Origin: Nemertoderma westbladi
Lineage: Eukaryota > Xenacoelomorpha > Nemertodermatida > Nemertodermatidae
Assembly: GCA_032718475.1 (NCBI GenBank)
Contig: JAUCBJ010005854.1
Coordinates: 1-64,000, forward strand
DNA: 64,000 nt
Direction of reading: 5' to 3'
The position numbers and the translations under genes are program-made. A model generated the notes under the pieces. The model saw only the letters and a list, made by a program, of their open reading frames with translations, was not told where the DNA came from and did not search any database. Below are positions 25,401 to 40,400 of this stretch, piece after piece; position 1 is the first letter of the stretch, and the number at the start of each line of letters is the position of its first letter.

Positions 25401-28400
25401 TATTAAGGTGTCCCCCAGAGCCGGATTAAGCTTATGTGTGGCCCCTAGACATAGACAAATTATTAAGGTGTCTATTAACTATTAAGGTGTCCCCCATTAA
25501 TGTTTGTGTCCCCCATTAATGTTTGTGTCCCTCATTAATGTGTGTCCCTCATTAATAGTTGTGTCCCTCATTAACAAACTCAGTAATTAACGTAAATCCG
25601 CATTTTACACCCCTTCCCGGATCCAGTAACACTTTGTAATTAACCTGAATCAATCTGCGTTTTACACCCCTTCCCGGATCTAGTAACACTTGGTAAATAA
25701 ATTGAATCCGCGTTTTACACCCCTTCCCGGATCCATTAAAACTTGGTAATTAACGAAAATCCGTGTTTTACACTCCATTCCGGATCCAACAAAACTTGGT
25801 ATTTAACGAAAATCCGTGTTTTACACTCCATTCCGGATCCAACAAAACTTGGTAATTAACGAAAATCCGTGTTTTACACTCCTTTCCGGATCCAACAAAA
25901 CTTGGTAATTAACGAAAATCCGTGTTTTACACTCCATTCCGGATCCAACAAAACTTGGTAATTAACGAAAATCCGTGTTTTACACTCCTTTCCGGATCCA
26001 ACAAAACTTGGTAATTAACGAAAATCCGCGTTTTACACTCCATTCCGGATCCAACAGAATTTGGTAATTAACGAAAATCCGTGTTTTACACTCCATTCCG
26101 GATCCAACAAAACTTGATAATTAACGAAAATCCGTGTTTTACACTCCATTCCGGATCCAACAAAACTTGATAATTAACGAAAATCCGTGTTTTACACTCC
26201 TTTCCGGATCCAACAAAACTTGGTAATTAACGAAAATCCGTGTTTTACACTCCATTCCGGATCCAACAAAACTTGGTAATTAACGAAAATGCGTGTTTTA
26301 CACTCCTTTCCGGATCCAACAAAACTTGGTAATTAACGAAAATCCGCGTTTTACACTCCATTCCGGATCCAACAGAATTTGGTAATTAACGAAAATCCGT
26401 GTTTTACACTCCATTCCGGATCCAACAAAACTTGAAAATTAACGAAAATCCGTGTTTTACACTCCTTTCCGGACCCAACAAAACTTGGTAATTAACGAAA
26501 ATCCGCGTTTTACACTCCATTCCGGATCCAACAAAACTTGATAATTAACGAAAATCCGTGTTTTACACTCCTTTCCGGACCCAACAAAACTTGGTAATTA
26601 ACGAAAATCCGCGTTTTACACTCCATTCCGGATCCAACAAAATTTGGTAATTAACGAAAATCCGTGTTTTACACTCCATTCCGGATCCAACAAAACTTGA
26701 TAATTAACGAAAATCCGTGTTTTACACTCCATTCCGGATTCATTAAAATTTGGTAATTAACGTAAATCCGTATTTTACACTCCATTCCGGATTCACAAAA
26801 TATATGAATCCGCGTTTTACACTGCAATACGGATTGCGTATTTCAGAATCCGCATATTACACTCAGTTACGGATTGTATGTAAATCCGGATCCGCCTTTT
26901 ACACTCGCAAATCCGGGTCCTGATCCGTATCCGGATCCTGAATCCGGATCCGGATCCGCGTTTTACACCTACCCCCGTTGTACCCCGTAGGGTACTAAAG
27001 TACGATATAAATGTGTCTTGAGTAGATACAGCGCCTGATTGGTGGCGCAGGTTCAAATCCTGCTAAAGTCTACATAAATTCCACACATTTGAGTCCCTGG
27101 GCGAGAAGACACTTTAGCTTTATACAAAACTCCAGGTACAATAGGAACATATGGCACATCTAATTCTTTTAATGATTAACCACTGGTTTAATACTATCAA
27201 ACTATGGGTTTTTTATACTATTAAACTATGGGTTTTTTTAATGATTAACCGCAGGTTTAATACTATTAAACTATGGGTTTTTAATGATTAACCACAGGTT
27301 TAACCGTTTAATACTATTAAACTGTGGGTTTTTAATGATTAACCAAAGGTTTAATACTATTAAACTATGGGTTTTTTTATTGATTAACCACAGGTTTAAT
27401 ATTATAAACTATGGGTTTTTGTTCTATAACCAGAGGTTTAAAATAATTGAAGCTTCGGTAAATGACGATTATTTATCCAAATTTACCACCGGTTGTTGAA
27501 CCGCCAGTTGAACTGAAAATTAAACCCCCAGTTTTCTTAGAAATAAAACTGCCGGTTTCGCAAAAAACCCCCGATGAATTTGGTTGCAGAGTTAACCGGG
27601 GTTTTTTTTGCGTAAACCGGCAGTTTTTTTTAAAATAACCCGGGTTGTGTTTTTTCAGTGTACTGAGTCAGTAAAGTGTGTGCTGGGGCCCTGGATCTCT
27701 AAGTGCGCCCGTATTACAAGTAGTCCAGTTCGCACTAACCTTTCCGGTATTTATATATGTTGATGACTTTACTTCCACTGTAATGCTTTTGGTCGTTGGT
27801 GTCCCCGACCTTTACTGTGAGTGTCGAGGTGCCTGTTAATGAAGGACTCCCTTTGTCGTTTATTCGGACGTCCAGTTTATAAGAATCCAACATTCTATCA
27901 TCCACTGTCTCTTCTCGGTCCAACGAAGCTCGTGTGTTAAGGGTAGCCGTTCCATCTGGAAAAATAGAGTAGGACACTTTCTTTAACAACGGAGAAAAAT
28001 AATAAGACGATCTCCATCATGCCACAACCGGTTATGGGGTGTTTTTTCAGCAGAACACTGTGTAGCAAGGGATCATCGGAGAAGAATTATCATTATAGAT
28101 TAAGTGGAGGGTCGTAACATGCCACACAGAATCATAGAGTTGAAACAAACTAAAGTGGAAAAAGGTTTGACTCATTGTTGGAGGTTGGTATCTTTATAGA
28201 CCCCAACTGTATACCGGTAGTATAGCTAACCTCTGTTATCTTTCAGCGAGAATTTATCCGTGTGTGTGAGCAGCGCGAATGGGAATGGACAAATGTAGCT
28301 GTTGGATGTAGAGGAAGCAGCGCCCCCAGCCGGCGTCTCGGAGCACCCGTTGGTTATCGGATGATCAAAATCCACGGCGCTAACCAGACTCGCTGAAAAA

Positions 28401-31400
28401 TAATATTATTGGTGTTATCGATATCCCAGGCGGTCGGCAGCTCCAAACCAAAACCCAGTAAGTACATTTTTTGACTTTTCGAGATAATCGCGTTTAAAGT
28501 TTTTGGACTTTAAACAGCTGGCATTTGGTTAAAACTTAATTTGATGAGTTATAATAATTTTGTGTACCTCTACAAATTGTACATATATATTAGTGCCAAA
28601 ACTTTTCTTATAAATCGACTTACACGGTTTTGGTCTGGTAGAAAAGAAAACAATTGTGAATTTTGATGCATCAATACACAGTAACGTCATGATTCCCATT
28701 TCAAAACACAGTAACTAATTTGCCCACACCAAAACCCAGTAAACTAACATTTTAACTTTTCCAATCAGTTACCTTTCCCACACCAAAACCCAGTAAACTA
28801 ACATTTTAACTTTTCCAATCAGTTACCTTTCCCACACCAAAACCCAGTAAACTAACATTTAACTTTTCCAATCAGTTACCTTTCCCATGCCAAAACCAAG
28901 TAACTGACAAGTCCCTTCGCCAAAACCCAGTAACTTTGACTTCCTTCGCCAACGGTTAGCGAAAACAAAGAGGCAACATTCTAGAATATAATATTCTAGA
29001 ACATTTAATTATTTGTCATAGTATCTGCATTCGGGAAATCCCACGTCAAAACCCAGTATATCAAACTGCTAGAAACCCAGTAACTCTGTTTACTGGGTTT
29101 TGACGTGGTAAATCTGACATTGACAATATACATACTGGGTTTTAACTTGGACAATTTGTCTTTCGGAAACGATACTCGATTTTGTTCAGAAAATACCAGG
29201 TGAAAACACAGTAAAGAATTTTGCTCGAAACCCAGTAAAGTGCAGTTACTGGGTTTTGGCGTAGGATTTTGGGATTTTTGAACATAAACTGGGTTTTGAT
29301 GGAGTAACTTTTTCAAAATAACACCAGAAAGGATAAACGAAACCCAGTAACTAGCATTACTGTGTTTCGACGTGGTATTTGGCTATTTGCTCTAAATTAG
29401 CTAATTAGTTAATTAATTAATTGTTAATACTGCGAAATCGGTTAGTGCTATGGTTTCGAAACTGAGTCAGATGAATTCTACGCCCCCAAAAACCCCAAAA
29501 ATCGAAACACACTGGGTTTTGGTGTGGAGCTGCCGCGGTGCTGAATGCTCCATTTAAACTTACTTGGGCTCCCAGACGGTGCTATATGCTCCATTTAAAC
29601 TTACTTTGGCTCCCAGAAGGTGCTGTATGCTCCATTTAAACTTACTTTGGCTCCCAGAAGGTGCTGTATGCTCCATTTAAACTTACTTTGGCTCCCAGAC
29701 GGCGCTGCATGTTCCATTTAAACTTACTTGGGCTCCCAGACGGCGCTGTATGTTCCAAAAATTCGAAGTTATAAAACTGATCAAAAGTCGGATAGTTGTC
29801 ATTAATATCATCTATGATCACCTTGAACGAAGATTTTCCAAATTGCGTTGGATTTCCTGAAACATTTACAAAGAGAAATGGAGTCAGTTCAACCAACCAA
29901 TAAATCAGGTATGTGTGCAGGGTGCAAACCATACCATGGCCGCCCGAACGAGTGAGTCAGAAGCATATATTATTGTCCTTCGACATACATTATACGACGT
30001 CCATTTGGGATCATCATTGCCGACTTTGCAAAGCTGTGCCCAACAAAAGTTATAATAATATGAAACCACTCACCCAAAACACCAATAATAAATTATACCT
30101 TTTGACACACCAAAAAAATTGAAAACGGTCCTGTAGTATAATTATCTCCATAATGACATGCTTCCGGAAAATAAGATTATCTCAAATTAATCCCTCTTTC
30201 CCTTTCCCGCTAATTAAAAATCACGTTAAGATTTGATGTCGCCCTACAATAAGTTGTTGCGTCTCCAACTACAATAATTCCAACATAATACCAACACGGA
30301 GAAAGGAAGTCAGGAAGATACCGGAAATTCGATGTAAAACAAGTTGCGGACAACAAATAGCTAAGCTAGACGAGGTTATCGGAGCCAATAAACTCACCGG
30401 TGTCTATGGCGAGTATAACAAGCTCCTGAGTCCGCGTTGTGTTCCTATAATCCTCCTGGCCCGCGGGTAACATCTCCCTGTCTAATCGTTTACGCGTCCG
30501 AACTATACCCTTCCAAGGGGACGAGGGACTCGGGACCACCTCGTACATATTCTGTACGTCCGAGTCGTATGCAATCCTAAAACTGAGATCAAAAAAGATT
30601 TAAAATTAATGAACGCAGCCTCTTATAATAGGGAAGGGGATAGCTTGTTTTTGAAAATATAAATTTGAGGCAGTTTTTCCCTCAATGAGGTCATTTTATA
30701 TGAAATTTCCCAAGGCCGAAATTAATCTAACACTTAGGAGCCTATAATTAATTAACTAATTAATACAATATTAATTAATATAACCAATTAATTATTAATT
30801 AAATTAATACTTACTTAATCCTTTGTTGCCCCCCTTCGTCTATATCGCGAGCTTCTACCTCCCCTAGAACTGTACCCGGTGCTACATTCTCAAATACTAC
30901 CTGAAATACAAAAAAATTAAATAACTTATCAATTTCGCAGTTCTTTTTAACCCTTAAACTGCGGTGACAATTTTTCTAAAACGCCATCTCCACTTGGTGA
31001 AAACTCAAATATGAGTTTTGCGATTGTTAGTTCTACTTGGTGGGAATTATTGATGAAATCTATTCTGACTTGGTGAAAACTCATATGAGTTACAGTTAAA
31101 CCGGTCTGACTTAGTTCCAACTCACACATGAGTTTCGGCTATACTATTGTTTATCAGCTGTCAGAAAGGAAGCATTGACTTATATGTCGACGACAATTAA
31201 TAGGCCCATTGTATTGGGCAGTTGATAAGCTTTATAACAGTAGTTGAATCGGCACCAGACGATTACTGCATGCTAAATAAACTACGCGGTAGTATGTATT
31301 CCAAACTGATATAATTCCGCATTCAATTCATAACTTTACATAACAATTTTTAAACTTTATCAAGTAGAAGAAAAACTCTCACCAAGGAGGAATAACAGAA

Positions 31401-34400
31401 AAATATAACCTCTACCAAGTCAGGACGATTGCTGCTCATAAACTCAGTTATGAGTTTTCACCAAGTCAAACGCTTCTTCTTAAAAAAGACCCACCAAGTG
31501 GCAATAGTCTTGCGAGAACTCATATTTGAGTTTTCATCAAGTAAGACACATCCATTAAAAAAATCCACACCCAGTGGAATTGGAACTGCCAAAACTCATA
31601 TGAGTTTTCACCAGTTTAAGGGTTAATGATCATCGGCACTTCAGACTAGTGTTACAACGGGATCGGGATCCACAATTTTCGGGCTTCGGTATCAGGATTG
31701 CAACTGTCGGGATCCCGATTTTCGGGATCGTGATAAATTTTATTGCGGCCATACTCATCCAAAACTTTAAGTAGCTCTCTGCCCTGCCCTCTTTGTAGGA
31801 GTAATATATATCTTTCGAGAATTCTCATGTACTAAAAAATTGTCCACGTCTTTTTTTCAAATTGTTCACAGACGTAGTTTATTTCCCACGTACGTATCAT
31901 TTTCCCTTAAGTTTTTAATATAATTTCTGCAACATTTTTAATACTACTGCAGTCTGACTGAATCGCTGCAACAATTCTATAATATAATCGGCCTGCTGCA
32001 TTGAAGCGGCTACATTGAGATGCTGTGCTGGGTCAGAGTAAAACGCGGATCCGGATCAGGATCCGGATTCTATCATTTAACATTGTCCCTATGGAATCAA
32101 ATCCGTAACCGAGTGTAAAACGCGGATTGACCTTTTTTCAGATCCTGAACGGAGTGTAAAACGCGGATTAACCTTTTTTTCAGATCCTGAACGGGTCTAA
32201 AACGCGGACTCATATTTCTAATGAATCCGGGATTGGGTGTAAAATACGGATTCAGGTTAATTACAAAGTGTTAATGGATCCGGGAAGGGGTGTAAAACGG
32301 GGATTCAAGTTAATTTGCCAAGTTTTATCTAATACCTTGACAGACAGAACACTGGACAGACAGAAAAACAGATAGACAGACATAGTATTAGTTTTTGTTA
32401 AAAGTAAAAACTGACGGGGGAAATGAAATCACTAACCAGGATAACCGCGCCATATCAAAACTTTTAGCTTGGTTGAATTCTTTCCTTATATTTTGACAGA
32501 CGGGCATACTGATAAACCGACAGACAGACGTAATAGACTTCGCTAAATATGAAACTGCCATCGGAAATAAAATCGGCGACCAGGAAAACTACAACAAAAG
32601 GTATTAGCTTCGTCGTATGATGTGACTGCGGTGAAGATGGAGTGGTTGAAATAACTGGAAGGTGAAGTTGTTGTTGGAACTGGGGTTGGTATGGTCGTGG
32701 ATGTGGGATGGTATGTATGGGCGACGAACCAAATGGAGCAGATATTCCACCGGACCTTGAAGATTTAGATATTCTGAACATAAATATACTATAGGTCCAG
32801 CTATTAGACGAGATGTTGCTGAAATGGATGTTACTTCAATCCCAGAAGTTGATACTAGTAATTCTAGAAAGAGACGTGCCGATTCCGCGGTCAGCTCCTG
32901 CAGTCGTAACAGTAGTATTGATGATCCTGACTTTACCGATTGGTCGGCATCTGAAGATTCCGACAATGAACATGCAAGCAAATCTACTAAAAAAAAGCGA
33001 TGCCGTTCCTATATGAGTGCTGATAACCTCCACAGGCACGTTACCAAGGAGCTGTCAGAGATGAAGAGCGTTTATGATTTTCAAGATTTCAAATGCTGTA
33101 TCAGGAAAGCTGCTAATTAGAAATCGGAAATAAAGACAATGTCACGTGATGACTTTCCAGATTGGAAAGATGAAACGTCGAAGGCGAAGCTTAAATCAAG
33201 TCGATTTCCCTTACTTGAAATCTATTGGATAGCCTTGCGGTTCGAAAAGGGTAGTAAGTTGATCCAGTTTAAGAAGGACCAAGAACCAATACGTCGTCTA
33301 GGACCAATAATGCTTAATAATAAATACCTTTACTTTTTGTATTTATTTGGGAAGGAATTAATTTTAGTCACCTCATCATTCATCATTTTGACTTCTTGTT
33401 GACATGGCAATACACCCCAACTCCAGCAAGCTCTAAACTAATAATACGTGATACAAAATGCTCTACAAAACATTCTGGCAGAACAAAAAATCACTGTTTT
33501 ATACTAGTTTCTATGAAACCAGAACCATTGGTTAAACACCCTATCTCGAACAAATCAGCTTACATTGAATGGCAAAACACCCTAATAATTTTATTTCATC
33601 AGTTTTAATCCCATTTTCGTCATTACTCACCATCTATTATATTAAAAAATTCGAAGTTGGCGTGTTAAGTTTCCTTAGGACCCATTAGCAGCGGTTTCTC
33701 ACAATGTTTTGTATGCTTAAACAGGGGAAACGCGTTTTGGTTAATTTCTCAAATTGTGTTTTTTTTAGGATAGGGTGCATTGGCAGACAAAACAATGGCA
33801 GACCACTAGAATGCATCACCGACCGGTGTCGTACAAAATCGCTTAAAAAATGACCAGTTTTACGATGTCCGGCAAGTCTCATATGTTCAATGTTGTGCAC
33901 GCAGGGTAGTGCTGGGTTTCAGAAATTGTCAATAACTGCCGAGAATGCTTAACAAAGACAGTTTACTGGAGATTTTATTATACAAACATTATATTAAATA
34001 ACAAAATAATAATTACTATCATATTCTAATTAGTCAATATAACACAACTTACCTGGCTCCATTGAACTGGTACTTTAAACTTTGGGACCTCGTCATTAGA
34101 GTCGATGACTCGGATCGTTAAGGGAACCTCGCTCCTGAGTCCCGGGGGTCTGGAACCTTGGACGGAGCTATCGGTGACCTCCATGGTCAAGTCGAAAGAT
34201 CGGATCTGATGAAAAAAAAAATAATACATTAATAATAATTAAGAAATATTTAGTTGTATATATAGTTTGGTGCAAAATGGATAGTGTGTGTTAATGGTGA
34301 AATAAAAAGTATATATTTTTGAAAAATGTTCATGTTATTCTTTGTACAAGTTTTATTGTGAACCCTAATAATGTTGTGGGGCGAGCCACGCAGTTAGGGC

Positions 34401-37400
34401 GAGCCTTTAGCGCACGATTATAATTAGTAAATAGCGCGAAATTTAATGTCCGTCTGTCTGTCTGTGTGTCTGTACGCCTGTAATTAAATATTCATTCGTA
34501 AATAACTTTTAAAGATTTTAACCATTTTCAACCAAATTTTGTATGGGCATTCTAGAGAAAATGTTCCTATATTTTTGAAAATTACGGGCAAATACCTCTC
34601 GATGTTTTGACCCCAGAGTCCAGATTAAATCGAACTTGTTTCGAACTTACTCAAGTTCGCGTGCTGCGCTACGCCCCACGAACGTGTACTACACTTATAC
34701 TTACCATATTCCTATTTGAGGGATTCGCATATTCTACTCCTGGAATCACATCATCAAACTGCAAAGAACTCTTGAGTCTTAGAATACCGGTTCCAGTGTT
34801 ACTCACTGTTACATCAAAGTAATCACTATTTGTTCCTATAGAAAGCAATAAGGATACCATTGCATATATTTGTAACTTCACAAGTGGGTTGTTTGCACTT
34901 GGTACAGTATATAGAAAAATATAAAAAAACATTGCGAAACTTCCGGCGAAACCAACCCATAATCAGCTGATTGACTGATCCGTGATGGCCTGTTGTTAAG
35001 GTTATATTAGTAGCTTTACATGAAATACAATAATTATAACTAATACCTCTGAGCTGGATTTCGTTTCTGTTGGAGTTTGGAAGATCCCCATCGAGAATTC
35101 TAAAGGTGTAGAAGGATTCGCTGATCTCCGTATCTTCTGGGACTTCCACGTTGTAACTCGACTGCACAAACTCGGGGTATTTGTCGTTGATATCATCGAT
35201 CTAAAAATAAACGAGTTTATGCAACAAGTGCAGTGCTCGTAGAGTAAGAGTATACCGGTACACGTGACACTGAAGGCCACAGCAATCAATGAGCCTTACC
35301 GCGAACTTAACTTAAACTTAAATTTGAGGACACAAGGGAAACAATGGTAACTTTTATTCCTAAAATGCGGATTTTTATCATTACATTCCTAAAATAGCTG
35401 ACTTTACTTACTATATTGATGAGATTTTCCTATTGATGACATGGTGACATGGTTGCTATCTGTATCACAAGTCAGCACTACACACAACGTGTTACATTTC
35501 TGCAGTTTGAATTACCAAACGAAATTTGGAATTCACAGCGAGCAAGGGGGGTAAAATTAAATTTTGTGATTTTGTGGTATAAAATTACGTATTTTCTTGA
35601 ACAAAAAATATATTCACCATACCATTATGACCCCTAGACCTCGCTCCCTAGGTAAATTATTTATACGTCTGGGGGTCAGGAGGAAAAAAGCTAAGGTTTT
35701 CCATGCAACAAATTGTTATAAATTACTATTACAATCATGTGCCCCCCTCCTCCTCCCTTGGCGTGTAGTGGTTAAATCCGTTGCCTTTAATTCACATCTC
35801 TCCAGTGGTCGTGAGTTCGATCCCAGCATGGGGGCGAGGGGATTTTTCATTTGGGCACGAATGCTTTAAAGTGACTATAGCCGGGGGTCATACGTGCCTT
35901 ACAACCAAATGTTAGCTAAATGAGTACCAGTTTACACTGGGGAGTATAGTTCTGGGGGGAGCGCGCCCTCTCTAACGTGCATCTTGATCTACTGACTCAC
36001 CCTTATAGTGGCCGTACCGGTACCAGACAAGTTAGCCTGATCCGTAGCCACAACAGTAACAATGTATCTGTCCACAGTCTCCCGATCCAACTCGGCGTTG
36101 GTCGTTGTAATTAACCCGACGTTATTGATTAGAAACAAATTCGAATAGTCCACAATCTAAAAACGTTATGTCATTATCAACTAAATTTGGACAAAATAAC
36201 AGTTATTTCCACATTGGAAAAAGTAAAATTTTTAAAATAAAATATTATTTTCATATTAAGATAGACTAACAATATATTTAGGATGTAGGGAGGCGCTATC
36301 GCACATCCTGGGGTAAAGTTCATTTCAAGTAAAATCAGTTTACAAATAACTCAGGTTGTTCTCACGAAAAGTGGCCGAGATTTGGTTAAAAAGGTTAATT
36401 GTTTTTTACCAAACTATATATATACCGATAGGACGATTTAAAATTTAATATTGGTTCGTATTTATCTATCTACACAAATCGGGATTCCGGCAATTAATGA
36501 TGTAATCCCGGTACCGATCCCGAATTTTTGGAACGGGATCCCGAAGTACAAATAGTAGATTTGTTGAATATCCGATGAATAGTTAAACCACAGCAGAAAT
36601 GTATTGATTATGATGAGTTTGTATGTCAGTAAACTATCAATCAGCAGTTCCAAATAGAGCGATATAAAGTTGCCAAAAACCCGTTTCATACACAACGCCA
36701 CATATTTGTAACACTTTAAAGAATTTCCCGCAAAACCTGAAATGTCTGACCCCATTTAGTACATCACACACAGTCGTGAAATTAAATTTGTTAAAAACAA
36801 ACTTCACCATGTAAAATCATGTCCCTAATACTTGTTAGCCAATCAGAATCCAGGATTTGATCTCAAAAAAGTATAGCAGAAATGCAATAGTCCACAAATA
36901 TTAACTTTTTAGGGGTTATTTTAGGGGTTATGCCTTCCTTAGGCTAACAAAGCCAAACATTCAAAAATATTTCAATGGAACATTTAAAAAAACCAAAGCA
37001 TGAATTTTCGTAATTTGTAATGATGCGAAACTCCAGAATGTTAATATTGGAAGACAATTTGATAAAATATGATCCATTTTCGGCACCTCAGATTGGTATG
37101 ATTAGGTTTCATGGAGTTAAACCCATGTCGTGTGGATATAATACGATAGATAGCCTTGTGAATGGATACAACATGGACATTTTTTGACAAAAAGGTCTGG
37201 CCGCACTTTTTGTGAGAACGACCCAACCATAGGCTACAGACTACAGTCAGTGTATAAATGCGGAATAAATATTATACAAGGAGCATTAAATGTAATCATA
37301 CCGTATAACGGAGTGAGTCGCCAGACTCGGAGGTTGTTTCTGGATCGTAGGCACTCATTATCATAACGGAGCGACCACCTGATGATCCTTCGGCAACATT

Positions 37401-40400
37401 ACCGATGTAGAAGGGTTGATTGAATACTGGAGCGGTGTCGATAATATCGTCAACCTTAACAACCACGTTTATTTGTGCCATGTTACCCTGTTGACGAAAA
37501 AAAATATATTTATACCGGCCGATAATGATTTTTAAGCTTTACATCGGCATATCGTAACCGTATAGCTATTAAAAAGAATGCTTGGAACGCCGCGTAGATT
37601 CAAGAATTATTCAGGTAATATAGATTGTAAGTATCCCAAACATTAAGTCATTTTTATTCGATAAACATTGTACATCCGTAAATTACGATTTAACACCGAT
37701 AAATTCGGTATTTTATTGAGGATAAATCAAATTATTGACAATAAATTATTTTATCCTTCATAAACTATTGAACTTATCGGCTATAAATTAATTTAGAGAT
37801 AATTAATTTAGCGGTATATTAATTTAGCGACAATGATGTAGAGCAATAAAATGTGAACAGCTACACTGTAATATTTGTGAACAATATAATTTCCTGTCAA
37901 TATTCCAACGACATTAAGTATGCTTTTAAATTAAATTAACACGTTGGTGCCCACATCTGCGAATCTATTTTTAAATTTAAAATGTTATATTAAATTTAAT
38001 TTAAGGTTGTCCCCCTGTCTGCAGGTTGTCACGCTGTCGACAGGTTGTGATCCTGTCGGCAGGTTATCACCCTGTCTGCAGGTCGTCACCATGTCGACAG
38101 GTTGTCACCTTGTCGGCAGGTTGTCACCCTGTCGGCAGGTTGTAACCCTGTCTACAGGTTGTCACCTTGTCGGCAGGTTGTCACCATGTCAGCAGGTTGT
38201 CACCCTGTCGGCAGGTTGTAACCCTGTCGGTTGGTTGTCACTATGTCTGCAGGTTGTCACGCTGTCGACAGGTTGTGATCCTGTCGGCAGGTTATAACCC
38301 TGCCTGCAGGTCGTCACCATGTCGACAGGTTGTCACGTTGTCGACAGGTTGTCATCATGTCAGCAGGTTGTCACGCTGTCGGCAGGTTGTCACCCTGTCA
38401 ACAGCTGGTCACCCTATCTGCAGGTTGACACGCTGACGGCAGGTTGTCACCCTGTCAGCAGGTTGTCACCTTGTCTGCAGGTTGTCATCCTGTCAACAGC
38501 TGGTCACCCTGTCAGCACGTTGTCACCATGTCAGCAGGTTGTCACCCTGTCAACAGCTGGTCACCCTGTCTGCAGGTTGTCACCCTGTCGGGAGGATTTC
38601 ACCCTGTCAGCAGCTGGTCACCCTATCTGCAGGTTGTCACCCTGTCGGCAGGTTGTCACCCTGTCAGCAGGTTGTCACCTTGTCTGCAGGTTATCACCCT
38701 GTCAACAGCTGGTCATCCTGTCGGCAGGTTGTCACCCTGTCAGCACGTTGTCATCCTGTCAACAACTGGTCACCCTGTCTGCAGGTTGTCACCCTGTCTG
38801 ATGGTTGTCACCCTGAGGGCAGGTTGTCACCATGTCGGCAGGTTGTCACCCTGTCAGCAGGTTGTCACCCTGTCAACAACTGGTCACCCTGTCTGCAGGT
38901 TATCACCCTGTCGGCAGGTTGTCACCCTGTAGCAGGTTGTCACCTTGTCAACAGCTGGTCACCTTGTCGGCAGGTTGTCACCCTGTCAGCACGTTGTCAC
39001 CATGTCAGCAGGTTGTCACCCTGTCAACAACTATGGTCACCCTGTCTGCAGGTTGTCACCCTGTCGGCAGGTTGTCACCCTGTCAGCAGGTTGTCACCCT
39101 GTCAGCAGCTGGTCACCCTATCTGCAGGTTGTCACCTTGTCTGCAGGTTGTCACCCTGTCAACAGCTGGTCACCCTGTCGGCAGGTTGTCACCCTGTCAG
39201 CACGTTGTCACCATGTCAGCAGGTTGTCACCCTGTCAACAGCTGGTCACCCTGTCTGCAGGTTGTCACCCTGTCGGGAGGATGTCACCCTGTCAGCAGCT
39301 GGTCACTCTATCTGCAGGTTGTCACCCTGTCAGCAGGTTGTCACCCTGTCAGCAGGTTGTCACCTTGTCTGCAGGTTATCACCCTGTCAACAGCTGGTCA
39401 TCCTGTCGGCAGGTTGTCACCCTGTCAGCACGTTGTCATCCTGTCAACAACTGGTCACCCTGTCTGCAGGTTGTCACCCTGTCTGCAGGTTGTCACCCTG
39501 AGGGCAGGTTGTCACCATGTCGGCAGGTTGTCACCCTGTCAGCAGGTTGTCACCCTGTCAACAACTGGTCACCCTGTCTGCAGGTTATCACCCTGTCGGC
39601 AGGTTGTCACCCTGTAGCAGGTTGTCACCTTGTCAACAGCTGGTCACCTTGTCGGCAGGTTGTCACCCTGTCAGCACGTTGTCACCATGTCAGCAGGTTG
39701 TCACCCTGTCAACAACTATGGTCACCCTGTCTGCAGGTTGTCACCCTGTCGGCAGGTTGTCACCCTGTCAGCAGGTTGTCACCCTGTCAGCAGCTGGTCA
39801 CCCTATCTGCAGGTTGTCACCCTGTCGGCAGGTTGTCACCCTGTCCGCAGGTTGTCACCTTGTCTGCAGGTTGTCACCCTGTCAACAGCTGGTCACCCTG
39901 TCGGCAGGTTGTCACCCTGTCAGCACGTTGTCATCCTGTCAACAACTGGTCACCCTGTCTGCAGGTTGTCACCCTGTCTGCAGGTTGTCACCCTGAGGGC
40001 AGGTTGTCACCATGTCGGCAGGTTGTCACCCTGTCAGCAGGTTGTCACCCTGTCAACAACTGGTCACCCTGTCTGCAGGTTATCACCCTGTCGGCAGGTT
40101 GTCACCCTGTAGCAGGTTGTCACCTTGTCTGCAGGTTGTCACCCTGTCAACAGCTGGTCACCTTGTCGGCAGGTTGTCACCCTGTCAGCACGTTGTCACC
40201 ATGTCAGCAGGTTGTCACCCTGTCAACAACTATGGTCACCCTGTCTGCAGGTTCTCACCCTGTCAGCACGTTGTCATCCTGTCTGCAGGTTGTCACCCTG
40301 TCAACAACTGGTCACCCTGTCTGAAGGTTGTCACCATGTCTGCAGGTTGTGGCCCTGTCTGCAGGTTGTCACCCTGTCAACAACTTGTCACCCTGTCTGC

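Noticed and set aside
27018-27073. Functional tRNA gene
   Set aside because: Only the T-arm is intact; the distance to the possible 5' acceptor strand is too short for D and anticodon arms.
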